The notes under the pieces are model-generated. The model was not told the origin of the DNA. It saw nothing but the letters and a program-made list of their open reading frames with translations, and did not search any database. A stretch of DNA of 64,000 nucleotides from Halichondria panicea (lineage: Eukaryota > Porifera > Demospongiae > Suberitida > Halichondriidae): contig NC_087392.1 of the NCBI RefSeq assembly GCF_963675165.1, positions 389,001 through 453,000 on the forward strand, read 5' to 3'. The position numbers and the translations under genes are program-made. The stretch's first letter is position 1. Every line of letters starts with the position of its first letter. This document shows, piece by piece, positions 20,781 to 32,795 of this stretch.

Positions 20781-22800
20781 AATGAGGCAAAAGTATATGC
20801 TAGCATCCTAACGCACTACTTCAATGTATGCAGACTTGAGGGCTGCCTATATATATAATACAACACAACATTCTGTATTAGTATGATTGGGTATCATTAT
20901 AAGGAAATACTCTATATATAGGTGAAGCCATGTTTGCGTATCGATAAGCAAACACAATGCAAACTCACAATTATAAATCACAAACCTCTTTGAACTAAGA
21001 ACAAGGATATTCGATTAGTTAATGTCAAAACTAAATACTGCCTTCTATAATATATTTGAATACAGAGGGCAGTATATAGATTAATTGTACCTCAAGTGCA
21101 GCTCAGCCACTGCACAAGTGAGAAGTGTCCTCCCTCAGTGCTGCATGCCGTTGATTCTTGCTTGGTCCTCCATGAATGGCATCAGAGAACTTGAGCCTGT
21201 ACCTGTGAGAAGAGAATAAAGTGAAAGTGGAGTATACTTGCATGTATACTAGTCTAGACTAATTTCATGCAAGCACAAACAATTCAGTGTTCACTCAAGC
21301 ATGCAAAGAGCTAATGGGACCACAAGCTTACTACTCTAGCAAACCCACAGACCATAAGACACTACCTACTTGTCTGTTTGGAAGATAACAAGTGTAAGGG
21401 GTGCTGTTTATGCTCATACAGAGCCTGGATTTACACTGTTGTAGTTCGTATATGCATGCATGCATGCAGGCTATATTTAGTTTGTTATATAATGATATAT
21501 AGTTAGACTTAACTGCAATTAATTATACGTCCTCGACTATAACACAGTATGCACACGATACACGCAGACAGAGAAAAAGAGAACTAAAATGTTATAGCTT
21601 GTATAATGTTATAGCTTGTATACATGCACGTATAAGGTCCCTCACTTGAGTGCTGTCAAAGTTGTCTGGCACAGCACAATGAGTGTACAGTCATCATAGA
21701 TCCCTCTGTGCAGCGAGTCTGTCCTTTGGGTTGAATCATGAACTCTGTAAGAATAACAACAATGTTTACATTGCAGAATGCAGAATACAATGTAATAATA
21801 AAGGGCATAAATATAATTATCAGCACATGCACAATATTTTATAGGACAAAAAGTTGGATCTATGTGCCAAATATATACATACAGTACTTACAGTGGGTGA
21901 GCTTTGGAGGCACCGCAGCGCCAGAGAGATACGCCGGCTTCATGGTGAGGCCTGTAAGCCATGAGGTAGAAATCAGATGTACGCATGCGCATTTAGACCT
22001 CATGTGCCACAGAGCTCGAATTAGTTGACGTCATGTGCATGGATAGCCTCGAACCCAGCCCCAGGCCACACTTAGTGCTCTAGGCCAGCCCCACCCCTTA
22101 TTTTCGCAGTAGTACGTACGTACCTGTACCTGGTCGATCAAAGCATAGATAGTAAAGGGAATACATTCCCTTTACTATCTATGATCAAAGACTCCAGCTT
22201 ACTTTGGAATATTGGTGAGACCCAATGCTGGATTTCTGTGTGTGTGTTTTCCTCTTCTGTACTGTAGCCCATGACACAGCAACATAGGAGAGACATTTGT
22301 ACCGTTATCATTTAGTTTTATGTTCCCCGACCCCTCCCATTCCCTCACAAACCACTGGTCCCTATAGCTGTTCCCCCAGCCCCTCCTTCCTCACCTACAC
22401 AGCCTAGCAGAGAGCACGGGACGTACGTCACATGTGAGTGACCATGTTGTTATGTAAATGCTGAGAATGCTAGTCTAGGGTGAGACTTAAGTTGGGCAGA
22501 GCCCGACCGTCCCTGAGGTCGGGTTTCAAGCCTATGTAAGGATTTGTCTTTGCTGCAACTATATTTGCAGCCCAATCAGATTGCAGCATTTCTACTGTGG
22601 TCGGTGTCACGTCCGGTTGCGCAACCTCAAGCAAGGTAAAATTGGTTAACACCCGTACCCACTTCAGAATAATAATATTCATAGAATAAAATGATTATTC
22701 ATAGCTGCTTACAGCGTGTTACATAATTCAGCAAGACAAATCCTGACATAGGCTTGAAACCCGACCTCCCGTCAGAGACGGTCGGGCTCCGCCCAACTAG
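20781..22800. repeat. inverted repeat arm, partner 52.0-53.9 kb
   Basis: The whole segment recurs in inverted orientation at about 52030-53860, including an identical-looking 100-codon chance frame at 21738-22028. Its first 440 bp also recur in direct orientation at 39736-40220. Internal hairpin at 22144-22183. Near 22340-22440 a linker-like stretch ends at GTGAGTGACC. No gene I can support. Confidence 0.8.
22144..22183. repeat. near-perfect hairpin, 19-bp arms
   Basis: CATAGATAGTAAAGGGAAT is followed after 2 bases by its exact reverse complement. It is absent from the inverted partner arm near 52.64 kb, where ACGTACGTACGT stands instead. A recent small insertion or a foldback stub. Confidence 0.6.
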
Positions 22801-22899
22801 GTGAGACTGGCTATATAGTAGCAATTTGCAGCATTGGAGTCCCTAGAATTGGCTTAAGTGACAGGTAGATTTGTCTGCGATTTCACTGTTTAGCTCATT

Positions 22900-24010
22900 T
22901 TGCTAAATTCAATCGTAGCGTTTCTAAGTACTCGCAGTGGTTTTAATTATATTCATTGCATTTTCTAATTTTCTGCGAGTATAGATTTGCAATTTTACTT
23001 TCATTCGCAGAAATAGCAGAAAATAGCAGTAAACATGGTCGAATATCAACAATGAAAAAGACTGTGGTATACATTTTAGCACATCATCTGAAAGGCCTAA
23101 GCTTAATGTTATTGACACAACGGATAGAGGTCCCCTTCAAGTACTAACGTTATGGCCGTTCAATTTAATACTACTATCCACTCTTTCTAGGGGTTGGTAG
23201 ATTATGTTCGAGATAAACATTGCTATTCTTTTATGCTCAAGTTAACAGCTCAAGTTATCAAGAGTATAATAGAGAAGAGAGCATCGAACGTAGGAATACT
23301 GTACATCAGATGTATGCAGAGAGTAACGTGACTTCCTGTATCTGTCATGGGCTTGCACACTGAGCAATCAAGTGTGTGGGTGATGTAATCTACTTTCTGC
23401 CATCACTCACGCCAGTGTGCACATTCCATACTTGTATGACCTGTATCCAAAACCTGCCTATTATTCTCATAAAGGTGCCTACTATATATGCCAGCATAAT
23501 TCTCACTAAGAATGTGCTATTATGCTCAAAATAGTGCCAGCATAATCTACCAACCCTAAATCTTCCCCTTTTCTGTAATTTTAGTCGTCAATAATTGTAT
23601 AGCACACTACGTCTCAGACTCTGTTTCATCTGTAGGAGATTCTCAACTGTTTCCATCCACTTCCCCTCCTTCTCCACCCGAGACATCCATTGTAACTACG
23701 TGGACTGTATGCGATGGTTTGGGTTCCTGAGACCCTCTCCAAGTCGTGTGAGGATTGTGGTCATGTGAGGATTGTGTCGTACTGTGGAAGCCTCCAGAGA
23801 AAGAGACAGACATTCAGGTGGGTGAGTGAACAATTGTGTTCCTGATCAGTGAGATTGAGGTTTTTTTCGTTACAAGCATCACATCTTGTAGCCTCGGTCC
23901 TAGGCCGATTAAAAAAAAAACGAAGTTGAAAAATACGGCCTGGTATTGATTGTATCTGGGCATATTGATTGTATGTTACATTGCCAGCTATGGACACTCA
24001 GTCATACAAC
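22900..24010. other. no gene seen; repeat-derived sequence
   Basis: 22920-23030 (tcgcagaaatagcag family) recurs inverted at 51820-51960. 23880-23960 carries the TAGCCTCGnTnCnAGGCCG motif also found at 25.9, 34.55, 41.8, 42.8 and 44.6 kb. 23990-24070 recurs inverted around the hAT-like insertion at 40.3 kb and near 50.28 kb. No exon recognised. Confidence 0.5.
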
Positions 24011-24140
24011 TAGTATCTGAATGCAAATTTTAGGGGGGATATCCCCTCCCCCCCCGTATGACACCATGTGTACCCTCCCATTGTACTAATATTTGATTTT
24101 TGATTTTTTTAAGTAAAGAACCCAGCTGTTTCATGCAATA

Positions 24141-24470
<330 letters not shown>

Positions 24471-24479
24471 TTCAAAGCT

Positions 24480-25150
24480 AAAAAGTTATGTTTGATGGTG
24501 TTCTTAGATCAGTGATTTGTTTCGGGCTATTTTATTTCATAGCTAAATTTGAGGTTGTACTACGAACTTCCGAGTTGGGATACGAATAATATAAATAGTC
24601 AGCTGCACAGAGAGATCAGTTCTCTGAGTAGTCTTTTGCTCTGAACATGTGAAGCAAGAAATCATCAACTATTAGTCTTGTTGTGTACTATACCATGCAT
24701 GTTGCTTAAGAAGGGGGTGGGGCTAGCTGGTCTGCCTGCAGCCCTTGTGACAAATTGACATCTAATGTGCATGCGTAGATCTGACCATGTGCTGCTCAAC
24801 AGGGCCAGAAAGAAGAGTACTAATGCCGGCGAATCCAACTCACCACGAACAACATTGAAGTCAACTGGTAAGTAGATTTGTTGTGTACATATATGCATAT
24901 ATGTAAAATAATTATGTGTGCTGATTAAAATTTAATTACGCCGTTTGTTACATTGTATTCTGCATTCTGCAATTGCAATGGATAACCAATTGTTGTTCTT
25001 GTTGTACAGATGTCTTCATGATTTAACCCAAATGACACCAAGATAACAGACCACTTGCTGCACATGCAGAGGGAGTTATAATGACTGTACACCCACTGTG
25101 CCAGACAACGTTGAAAGCACTCAAGTGAGGGAAATAAGGTACCGTATTAC
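24480..25150. repeat. inverted repeat arm, partner 42.5-43.3 kb
   Basis: Matches 42545-43330 in inverted orientation, e.g. the TTTCGGGCTATTTTATTTCATAGC string. Its 3' third also resembles the 52-53 kb arm. No gene supported. Confidence 0.65.
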
Positions 25151-25409
25151 TAGAATAATTATGTTGCAGTTATTTATGTAGGATTATATATAGACACCTC
25201 CAATATTATTTCTGTCTGTGTTGCATGCATCTTTATATAATTATGTTGTGGCCCACTGATTGACTGTACCTGCACATCAGACATGCTTTATTGGCCTCTT
25301 TACTGCAACTCTACTGCAAGTATCAGTACCTGTGCATTTGGATTCTCAGCCACGTATAGACTACATCATCCATATGGCAGCTGTATCAGTAGATGCAGCT
25401 CTGGCTTTT

Positions 25410-25463
25410 GCCCGCAACTCCACCCCAATGGCCCTAAGAATTAGGGTAAAAAGATGTGAGGTG
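25410..25463 (+). CDS. linker exon end (ALRIRVKRCE)
   Basis: ATGGCCCTAAGAATTAGGGTAAAAAGATGTGAG directly before GTGAGTGTCC is a good family linker end. The acceptor side is unclear (25260-25400 may be part of it), so the start is approximate. It precedes the linker at 26145 and lies upstream of the Cys-rich exon at 26562, hence belongs to a different, broken copy. Confidence 0.4.
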
Positions 25464-25950
25464 AGTGTCCTTCGTTATTCGCTCAATCATCATTAGTGGG
25501 TGGGGATGGAGGCCTTGTCCCCACCCCTACTTCTGATACTTCCTCTAGCTCTAGATTGTCATCTGCAAGCGTTAATAGTCTTATTCGTTTAAGAGCCTGG
25601 AATTTTGATTGCTTTTTGAACGCCCACTAACTACTTCCTGTATAGCTTCCGCTGTAAAATTGTGCTGAGCTGGCACGCCCTTTTACATTGAAGTCATTGT
25701 AAAATCAATGCGTTTTTGCAGCCTCTGCATTCTGCAATGCATGCGCTATTATTCTAAATAAAGGAAGTTCTTGCTTTCACTCACTGCCCTTTGTGATGGA
25801 CTACATGTAGGACCAACACTGCCGGCCCTTGTCGACAGGTGTGTTGTTCTTGCAAATCTCTCTGCTTCTTGTTTTTTGGTTCCTAACCACGCCCAGATAC
25901 AATCAACACCAGGCCTAGCTAGAAACAACTCGGCCTGGAATCGAGGCTAG

Positions 25951-26091
25951 CTTATCGGAAGCCACGCCTTTAAATCTTTGCACGTTACAGCAGATAATTC
26001 TAACAATTTTTGTGGGCTTAATTTTCGTGTAGGATTGCACCCACGAAATCCGCGAAAATTAAGCCCCTCGAACATTTCACGCTATACGGTA
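25951..26091. mobile_element. MITE family A, 5'-truncated
   Basis: GGAAGCCACGCC through CGAACATTTCACGCTATACGGT, i.e. the 3' half of family A. Its left edge is fused to a TCGAGGCTAG end of another dispersed repeat. Confidence 0.65.
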
Positions 26092-26144
26092 TATGCATGT
26101 ATGCTCTGCACTTATGTCATTGACCCCTGAACCCCCCTCCACAG

Positions 26145-26192
26145 CTACCCGATGGTGTGATTGTCCTTCCTCCACCTAAGAGGAAATGCTCA
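26145..26192 (+). CDS. orphan linker exon (LPPPKRKCS)
   Basis: CCACAG acceptor, LPDGVIVLPPPKRKCS (16 codons), GTGAGTG donor; phase 0. 26100-26510 recurs inverted at 46430-46830, where it is part of the intact gene at 45.1-47.8 kb. Confidence 0.5.
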
Positions 26193-26561
26193 GTGAGTGA
26201 CCATACATGTGTGTGTATATAATTATAATTATGCGTGAGTGTTCTGTATTACAGTTATACACGCTCAAATTCCCGAACAGATAGAGGCTTTTATTTGTAG
26301 TTTGTAGCTTTTGCAAGCTATCATATAAATTCAAAGATGTTCTAGTCCCACAAACGTTATCAATAATTATAACATTTGTTTTATGTTTTTGTTTCTGCGT
26401 TATATAGATGTTTACCATGTATAATATATGTAATTGCCGAGCGTCTTAGCGCGCAGTAGTTATAGTGTATGCATGTATATCACGCTCAGGATGCGGAATT
26501 AGGTGTGGCTATACATTCGGTAATTACCTCTAAACTGATCTATACACGAAAAGAAAAGCCC

Positions 26562-28685
26562 ATGGCATCTAAATGCAGCTGCAAGTGCAGCACTGGCTCT
26601 TGCCACACCTGCGTGTGTGCCCAGGGAGGCAGGCACTGCACAAATTGCCTCCCTGCTACAAGAAGTAGCTGTACTAACCAGGTTAGTCTCTATCCATGTT
26701 ATTATATATAATATAGCTAAGTCACTCAGTGTTGTAAGTGTGTGTGCAGTGCTTGGCCGACTAGCTCATGAGTTAGTTGTCATAGAGTCTCTGGTGGTCT
26801 ATAATTTTCCCATGTGCATTTTCAAAAAATTAATTTGTTGGATGCGAGGAGTTTTCATGGTGCGTTCAATATAGACACAATTTTTCTAGCCATGCATATA
26901 AGCATACTGCTTGATTTAGTTAATTATTCATATCATGCACTGATTCCTCACAGCCTAATGCATCAACTCTACCAGCTACCACAGACCCCACGCTGAGGCT
27001 GGGGGTTAAAAGATGTGAGGTGAGTTTTCACGGTGCGTTCAATATAGACGCAATTTTTCTAACCATGTACCGTATAGCGCGACATTTTGTGGGTTAGAAA
27101 TCTACACGAAAATTGTTCTTTAATTAGAATTACCTGCTATCATGCAAAGATTTAAAGGCATGGCTTCCGGTAAGCAGTCATTCCGCGAACATTGTGCAAC
27201 GAAATGGCTTTTAGAGGCCAATGCACGAAATATAAGTGCCTCGGAAATTTCGCGCTATACGGTATATAAAATAATATTGAAGCATGTACTTGATGTCATG
27301 CACTGATTCTCTCACAGGCTGGTCCTAACCCACCAGCTACTATCCCACCATCCAGCCCTAGCTGCTATCGGCCCAATTACACTAAGGCTGAAACGATGTA
27401 ACGTGAGTGTCAGCGCTGGTCCATGCCCCAACTCCCTAACCCACCAGCCCCACCTCCAACCCTAGCTACCGCGCGGGCGGGGCCCAATTACCCTGAGGCT
27501 AAAGAGATGCAGCTTGAGTGTCCAGTAGTATCATATAGAGTGTGCTATGTTGGAACTCCAACCACTACCCCAACTCCAATCCTGAAAGAGTAAGGAAATG
27601 TGTGGTGAGTGAACATGCAAGCATGCGTATTTGTGTCCTGTATATTATACATTCGTAAGAATGCAGGCTATGTTGAAATTGCCCCTATAATGAATTATTG
27701 GCTATAACACACAGCAGTATTTTAACATTTAACATTTTAACATGCAGCATAAAACGATTATTTAGCTTGCCATTCGTTACACATGCATGATGTACATTTA
27801 ATTATATATAGTGAGTGCTATAGCTATAGTATCATTAATTCAGATTCCAAGTATACACTTCTCGTAAATGTCACTGACATCTGCTTCCTTATACAGACGA
27901 CCTTGACTACCCATGGAACATCAGTAGAAACCGTGAGGGTCATGTATAATCATTAATTCATACATGCAGATTCCAAGTATACACTTCTCGTAAATACACA
28001 TAATTATGAGTGTACAGAGTCAATTCCACCACCAGCACCATGCAGCTATATCCCCACCAGCTATAATTACAGTCTCCCCTCAGAAACCGTGACCCCACCT
28101 CCTCGACTAACCCAGCCACATCCTCCTCGACCAACCCAGCCACAGCGAACCCAGCCACAGTAATCTCCCTCCCCCCCCAGAAACCGTGAGGGCATGTATA
28201 TTGTATATGAATGCATGTAGTTCCGTATTATGTCGAATGCTTGTTAGCCATGTGTGTTGCAAGCGTTTTGTGGTCAGGTCAATATATATATATATAGGGC
28301 TGAAGGAGTTGACTTGGGGAATCTATTCTGCTACATGATTTTCTAAGTGTATAATTATACGATTTTCTAAGTAAGTGTACAAGTTGGATAGAACACTTTC
28401 TTTAGCCAATCAGATTGCAGTATTTGTGGCAAACATGATCTCTTCAACAAATCTGTATAATAAAATTTCAAGACAAAAATGTTACCTTACCACCCTTACA
28501 AGCAAAGCTGAGACTGAGGTTCCTCCACCCCCTCACAGGCAGTGCCCTTACCTACGTGCGTGTACAACAGCAGGGGATATCAGGGAGGCTCTCCACTGCT
28601 TTGGAACCACCAGTGCATGTGAGCCATTATTAAGAGTGGTGGTTTGGCCAATTAAGTTATGTTATACTTCTCTGTTGTGCAGGTT
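26562..28685 (+). pseudogene. Cys-rich/RRM member, good 5' exons, broken RRM
   Basis: The Cys-rich exon 26562-26681 (MASKCSCKCSTGSCHTCVC..., 40 codons, GTTAGT donor) and a first linker near 26955-27018 (PNASTLPATTDPTLRLGVKR CE) are intact. Later linkers are damaged: 27319-27402 has a frame slip, and near 27513 the donor reads TTGAGT. A small spacer exon near 27897-27932 (TTLTTHGTSVET) remains. The RRM-N exon near 28540-28620 keeps only TAGDIREALHCFGTTS and has lost RNP2. No RNP1 exon follows. MITE family A copy 4 sits inside the intron at 27.07 kb. Could still express a short Cys-rich protein. Confidence 0.6.
27068..27264. mobile_element. MITE family A, copy 4 (inside an intron)
   Basis: TACCGTATAGCGCGACATTTTG at the left and GAAATTTCGCGCTATACGGTA at the right. 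The left end has lost the GAGGCACTTATA segment. Located between linker exons of the family member that starts at 26562. Confidence 0.75.
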
Positions 28686-28940
28686 AGTCACATGACCACC
28701 TCCAACAAGACCTTCTTTGAAGAGGTCCAATTAATGCTTTACTTGAGGAGGGTAACTGAACTAAAATAATATTTGTTGTTGCTTGTTTGTTCTTATCTTA
28801 TTGTTATTGTTGATTATCTTACTGTGGTTAAATTTTCCATTCTCCCCAACATTAATCTGACTTGTGTGATTATTGATCTTTACCAAGACTTGGTCCAAGT
28901 AGACCAATGTGACGGCCTATATACGGTGAGGCCATGCGCC

Positions 28941-29029
28941 AGAGGAGGTACGACATCCGTGGACACACATTCCTTAGGTCAAAGTTCAGGAATGTGTGTT
29001 TAAGACACGCGGATGTCGTACCTCCTCTG
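28941..29029. repeat. large hairpin, arms of about 32-40 bp
   Basis: AGAGGAGGTACGACATCCG ... ACACACATTCC pairs with GGAATGTGTGT ... CGGATGTCGTACCTCCTCT with small interruptions and about 16 bp of loop. It may be a foldback element. It lies just upstream of the promoter of the intact gene at 29.4 kb. Confidence 0.7.
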
Positions 29030-29244
29030 CGGTGAGGCAGTTTAACGGAGTTGAATGGACTTGTTTTCCAATATTTACACACATTTTAGCTGTGAACATT
29101 TGGATCTGGCAACAAAGCCATCAACTACATGTATTACAATGTACTGTGTATATACCGTATCTAGCGGAATCATCGAAAATTCAATACTCATAATTATTTG
29201 TACTGTGTGGGTGTTGACTCATGTAAATTACTAGAAATAGTGGG

Positions 29245-29302
29245 TGTACGTAGCTGTGGCCCCACGCCCACTTCCGCTCATAATCGCTATAAAAGAGCGG
29301 GC
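29245..29302 (+). promoter_or_regulatory. core promoter of the intact Cys-rich/RRM gene
   Basis: GTACGTAGCTGTGGCCCC, CACGCCCACTTCCGC and GCTATAAAAGAGCGG in that order, ending about 85 bp before the start codon at 29385. Conserved with 3391-3450 (-), 10573-10617 (+) and 47975-48034 (-), while the flanking DNA differs more. CTTCCG is an ETS-type core and CACGCCC a KLF/Sp-type core by consensus; factor identity is inference. Confidence 0.75.
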
Positions 29303-29384
29303 AGTGCTGGTGCAGAACAATCAGCAATTAACTAAAACCGACTCGTCGAACTGCTTCATTGTGAACTGCTCATCTAACCACAGC

Positions 29385-31280
29385 ATGTCTGCCCTATGCT
29401 GCCGATGCAAGACCGGGCTCTGTAGCGGGTGTGTGTGTGCCCAGGGGGGCACACCGTGTACAAATTGCAATAGCCAAAGATGCGAAAACCAGGTTAGTCT
29501 CTATCCATGTTATTATAGTTAATACTCAGTGTTGTGTGTGTGCATGCAGTGCTGGTCCCACTAGGGTTGTCATAACTCAAAATTATACACTTGTTCTCTG
29601 GTGCATGGTCTATATAGTGGTCTATAAAATTACTAGTGGTCTATTATTTTTTCTCGTGTGCATTGGCTTCGTTTCGTAAATGTTTGCCTCCTGAGAATAC
29701 TGCTCAGAATAAATAATAAAACTATATACAAGTGTGCAGGATTAAGCTACCACTATACTACTTCAATGTATGCAGACCTATATCATTCAGTATGATTATA
29801 TTGAGCTGTGTAAGGCTATATAGGTGAAGCCCTGTTTAGTATATAATTATGGCAGCTGTTTTTATGCACTCGCATCGTATACAAGACTGAACCAGTTATC
29901 ACTAGGTGTTTGTAGTACAATAGTACGGAAGCATGTACTTGATTTAGTTCATGTGATTCCTCCAATTCCCTCACAGGCCACTCCTAACCCACCAGCCCCA
30001 CCTCTAATGCTGGGCCCAATGGCCCTGACTCTTAATATATGCGTGAGTGTCCAGTAGTATCATATAGAGTGATATATTGGAATCGCTTGGCAATCGCCCC
30101 TATAATGAAGTATATTATTGGCTATAACATACTATTGTTCATATCCACATGCAGTTAGCAACATAAAAACAACCATTAGCACGCCATTCGTTATGTATGT
30201 CTGATTGTAGTTATTACGTGGCATGCATGCATGTGCTCTGCACTATTACTTGAGTTCATGTCATTGACCCCTGCACTCCCTCCGGTCCACAGGTTCCCGC
30301 TAGTCTGTCCACAATACCCCCTCCACCTAAGAGGAAACGTTCAGTGAGTGACCATGTGCACGCATACATGTATTATATGCAGTTATGCTCGAATTCCCGA
30401 ATTATATATAGTACAAGATTGGCTATTTGTATAAATTCAAGCCGCGCAAACGATTTGTTTTATGTTGTATCGGCATGCATGTGTGCGTGTTCTATATCTA
30501 TATCTGTATCAGTGGTGTATGAAGCAATTTCACAATAGGAGGGGGGGGCTCGAGTTTTTTAAATGGAAAAAGTACGCCTATCAATAGGTCGACAAGATGC
30601 ATTGGAGTTGTGTATAACTTTTGAGTCACTGTCTCACATGAACAAAGCCAACAACAACACTATACTACTCTAACACAGAAATCTATAGAGAGCTAACCAC
30701 TATATATATATACGCATTCACAATGATATTCATGCTCGAGGAATCGTATATATATAATTATATGCATGTTACTATTTTGGAGGATAATATTTAATAATGA
30801 GTTGAATATACATCATGTATAACTGGTTCCTCCACCCCCTCACAGACGGCATCCAGCTCAGAAATATACTTGGGAGGCCTCCCTCCCCGAACCACGAAGG
30901 GGGAAATAAGAATTGCCCTCCAATCCTTTGGAAAAACCAGCGTGAGTCATTTTTAAGTGCATGGTGGTTTGACAAATTAACATGTGCTTTACTTCTCTGT
31001 TGTGCAGTCGGTGGACATCCCTGGGCGAAGGGAAGGGAGGGGTTAGTACCATCCACTCACAATATTGTATAAGTAAACCATTATACTTTCTGTCTCCAGG
31101 GTTTGCCTTCGCTAGGTTTTATAAAAAAAGCTCTGCAAAAATGGCGATAGAAAAAAAATGTATATTAATTAAAGGACAAAGTGTAAGTTTTTAATTTGTT
31201 CCTGTTTTTCGAATTTTGTGTGATGTGCTGGCACCATGCATGCACTTTGTCTGCAGGTGGAAATAAAAAAAAAAGAGTAG
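29385..31280 (+). CDS. intact Cys-rich/RRM protein gene, 153 aa
   Basis: Seven exons with consensus borders: 29385-29492 (MSALCCRCKTGLCSGCVC..., 36 codons), 29977-30042 (PNPPAPPLMLG...), 30293-30343 (STIPPPPKRKRS), 30846-30941 (SEIYLGGLPPRTTKGEIRIA), 31008-31041 (SVDIPGRREGR), 31100-31182 (GFAFARFYKKSSAKMAIEK), 31257-31280 (VEIKKKE-stop). They sum to 462 nt with no stop. Residues 1-36 form a Cys ladder (CC-x-C, C-x-x-C-x-C, C-x-x-C). Residues 37-75 are a Pro/basic linker. Residues 76-153 are an RRM with RNP2 IYLGGL, RNP1 RGFAFARF (exact consensus) and an EIKKK beta-4 end. The alpha-1 to RNP1 distance is shorter than in typical 80-residue RRMs. Introns are phase 0 except the one before RNP1 (phase 1). 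Family role unknown to me; RNA binding follows from the RRM, metal binding by the Cys part is inference. Confidence 0.85.
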
Positions 31281-31859
31281 TGACTGTAGTGTATGTACTT
31301 GTGTAGAGTAATTGTATTTCTAATTAGAGTCTTTGTGTGTAGTATGTGTGTGAATTGATTTTAGCCAAATCACTCAAATGCTGTCTACATTGTGTTGCAT
31401 GCACTGTACACAATATATAGAACCTCTCACAAGAAGGTGCATGATCACCATGATGGCAAGTAGATCCCCTCCAACCAGCTGGTTCAATTGTGAACACCCA
31501 CTCACTGACATACACCACACTTGCCAGTAGCCACCTTTGACCCAATAACGAACAACCCCTCCGAACTGGATGATGACTAAGCATCATGTCAGCTTTGGGA
31601 GTTCGGTTCTGCAAATCGATTCACTCTTCTTAACCTGAAGGCATTGAGGTGCATGTGTGCTGTCCTGCCGATATTTCAGGTATAGTCAATGGATGTATAG
31701 TTATTGGTATTTCGGAGCCAGTCATGCACGCTCATTGCAGGGACGACTCAGTCCCTAGTAGTACCGAGCATATTCAGTGAGGCCTTGTTAGATTTGTATA
31801 TCAGTATTTATTATGACTATATCATCACTTTATCACTTGAAGCCACTATATATACACCG

Positions 31860-32522
31860 TGTACGTGAACTGGTACAATAGTAGCCAGTTCAACCCCTGG
31901 CCTCCACCTCCGGGAGCTGAGCATGACCTCCACTTCTGGATGAGGACCGCCTCACTGACTTCCATTCTCATCTCTTGTTTAATGATGAAAAAAGAATCAT
32001 CTTCTGTTTTGTACCTAAAGTGAGTGTGTGTGTGGAGGGAGTGCTTTAGTAGCTATCTTAATTATTGTGATTGTCGATAACTCGAGTAGGTATCTAACAT
32101 ATGTATTATATAGTAATAGTATCATTTATCCAATGTCAAAATGTTTATGATTTTTTAGAAATAGGCCTTTCAAATGATGTGTTTTAATCCAAAATTTAGT
32201 CGAGACCATAATTTGTCATTAATTTTTTGCCCTTGGATCAATTTTCCATGGTATTGGGAAAATTGGCGAATCTCTTTCTAAGCTTTCCGAAAATCAGAAA
32301 ATGGTTGAAATTGGATTCAAGTTATGGCAGCTGAAAGAGTCCTTTAATCATTGAAGGGTTGACCATAATTATTTCAACATCCATAACCATTGATCCAATG
32401 TCAGCAATTTCCCCCGGCCCTCTCCCCTAGGTTGGTTGCAGGAACATGAAGCGTCTCATGCTATACATGAGTGACAGTCTACCAATGTACACTCTGGACT
32501 GTCCCTGGGTAGACTACAACAA
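31860..32522 (+). pseudogene. carbohydrate sulfotransferase fragment (CHST8-14 type)
   Basis: An open segment 31927-32019 ends LLFNDEKRIIFCFVPK at a GTGAGT donor. An exon 32431-32522 begins VGCRNMKRLMLYMSD after a CCCCTAG acceptor and ends at GTAAGC. Joined, they read CFVPKVGCRNMKR, the 5'-phosphosulfate-binding signature of Golgi HNK-1-type sulfotransferases (V-P-K-x-x-C-x-N-x-K-R). These enzymes transfer sulfate from PAPS to glycans. A stop lies just upstream in the first segment. No transmembrane exon and no 3'-phosphate-binding or C-terminal exons follow before TPRKB-like exons start at 32796, so only a core piece survives. Confidence 0.7.
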
Positions 32523-32795
32523 GTAAGCTATCATAGGCTATAATTATTAGCTGCAGCATTGGAAGATGTAATTATATGTCATGCACAACATGCAGGTACA
32601 TGTAATAAAATATGCCTAAAATATTCCCAAGTTTTAATATTCAATTTCCTGACAAATTTGCTTTTAATATCCTAACGTGCGATTCTAGATGGTTATTTAT
32701 GTCTAGAGGTGGTTAGTACCAACCACCACCACCAACCACCATCACCCACACATGCACACACTCCACACCCACACACACCCTCACACTTCCCACAG

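Noticed and set aside
21738-22028. 96-aa frame conserved at 52763-53101 on the other strand
   Set aside because: Its conservation is explained by the inverted DNA duplication; the codons show no domain, and indels between the arms (ends differ by 16 codons) do not respect the frame.
29385-29492. Calling the Cys-rich exon a metallothionein or a CXC (tesmin/TSO1) domain
   Set aside because: The ladder has C-x-C and C-x-x-C pairs, but its length, single-exon phase-0 form and fusion to an RRM fit neither family well enough for a named call without a profile search.
31927-32019. TMEM30/CDC50-like WMRTA reading in another frame
   Set aside because: A frame containing HFWMRTASLTS resembles CDC50 only over a few residues, whereas the alternative frame joins across the intron to give the full sulfotransferase PAPS-binding signature.
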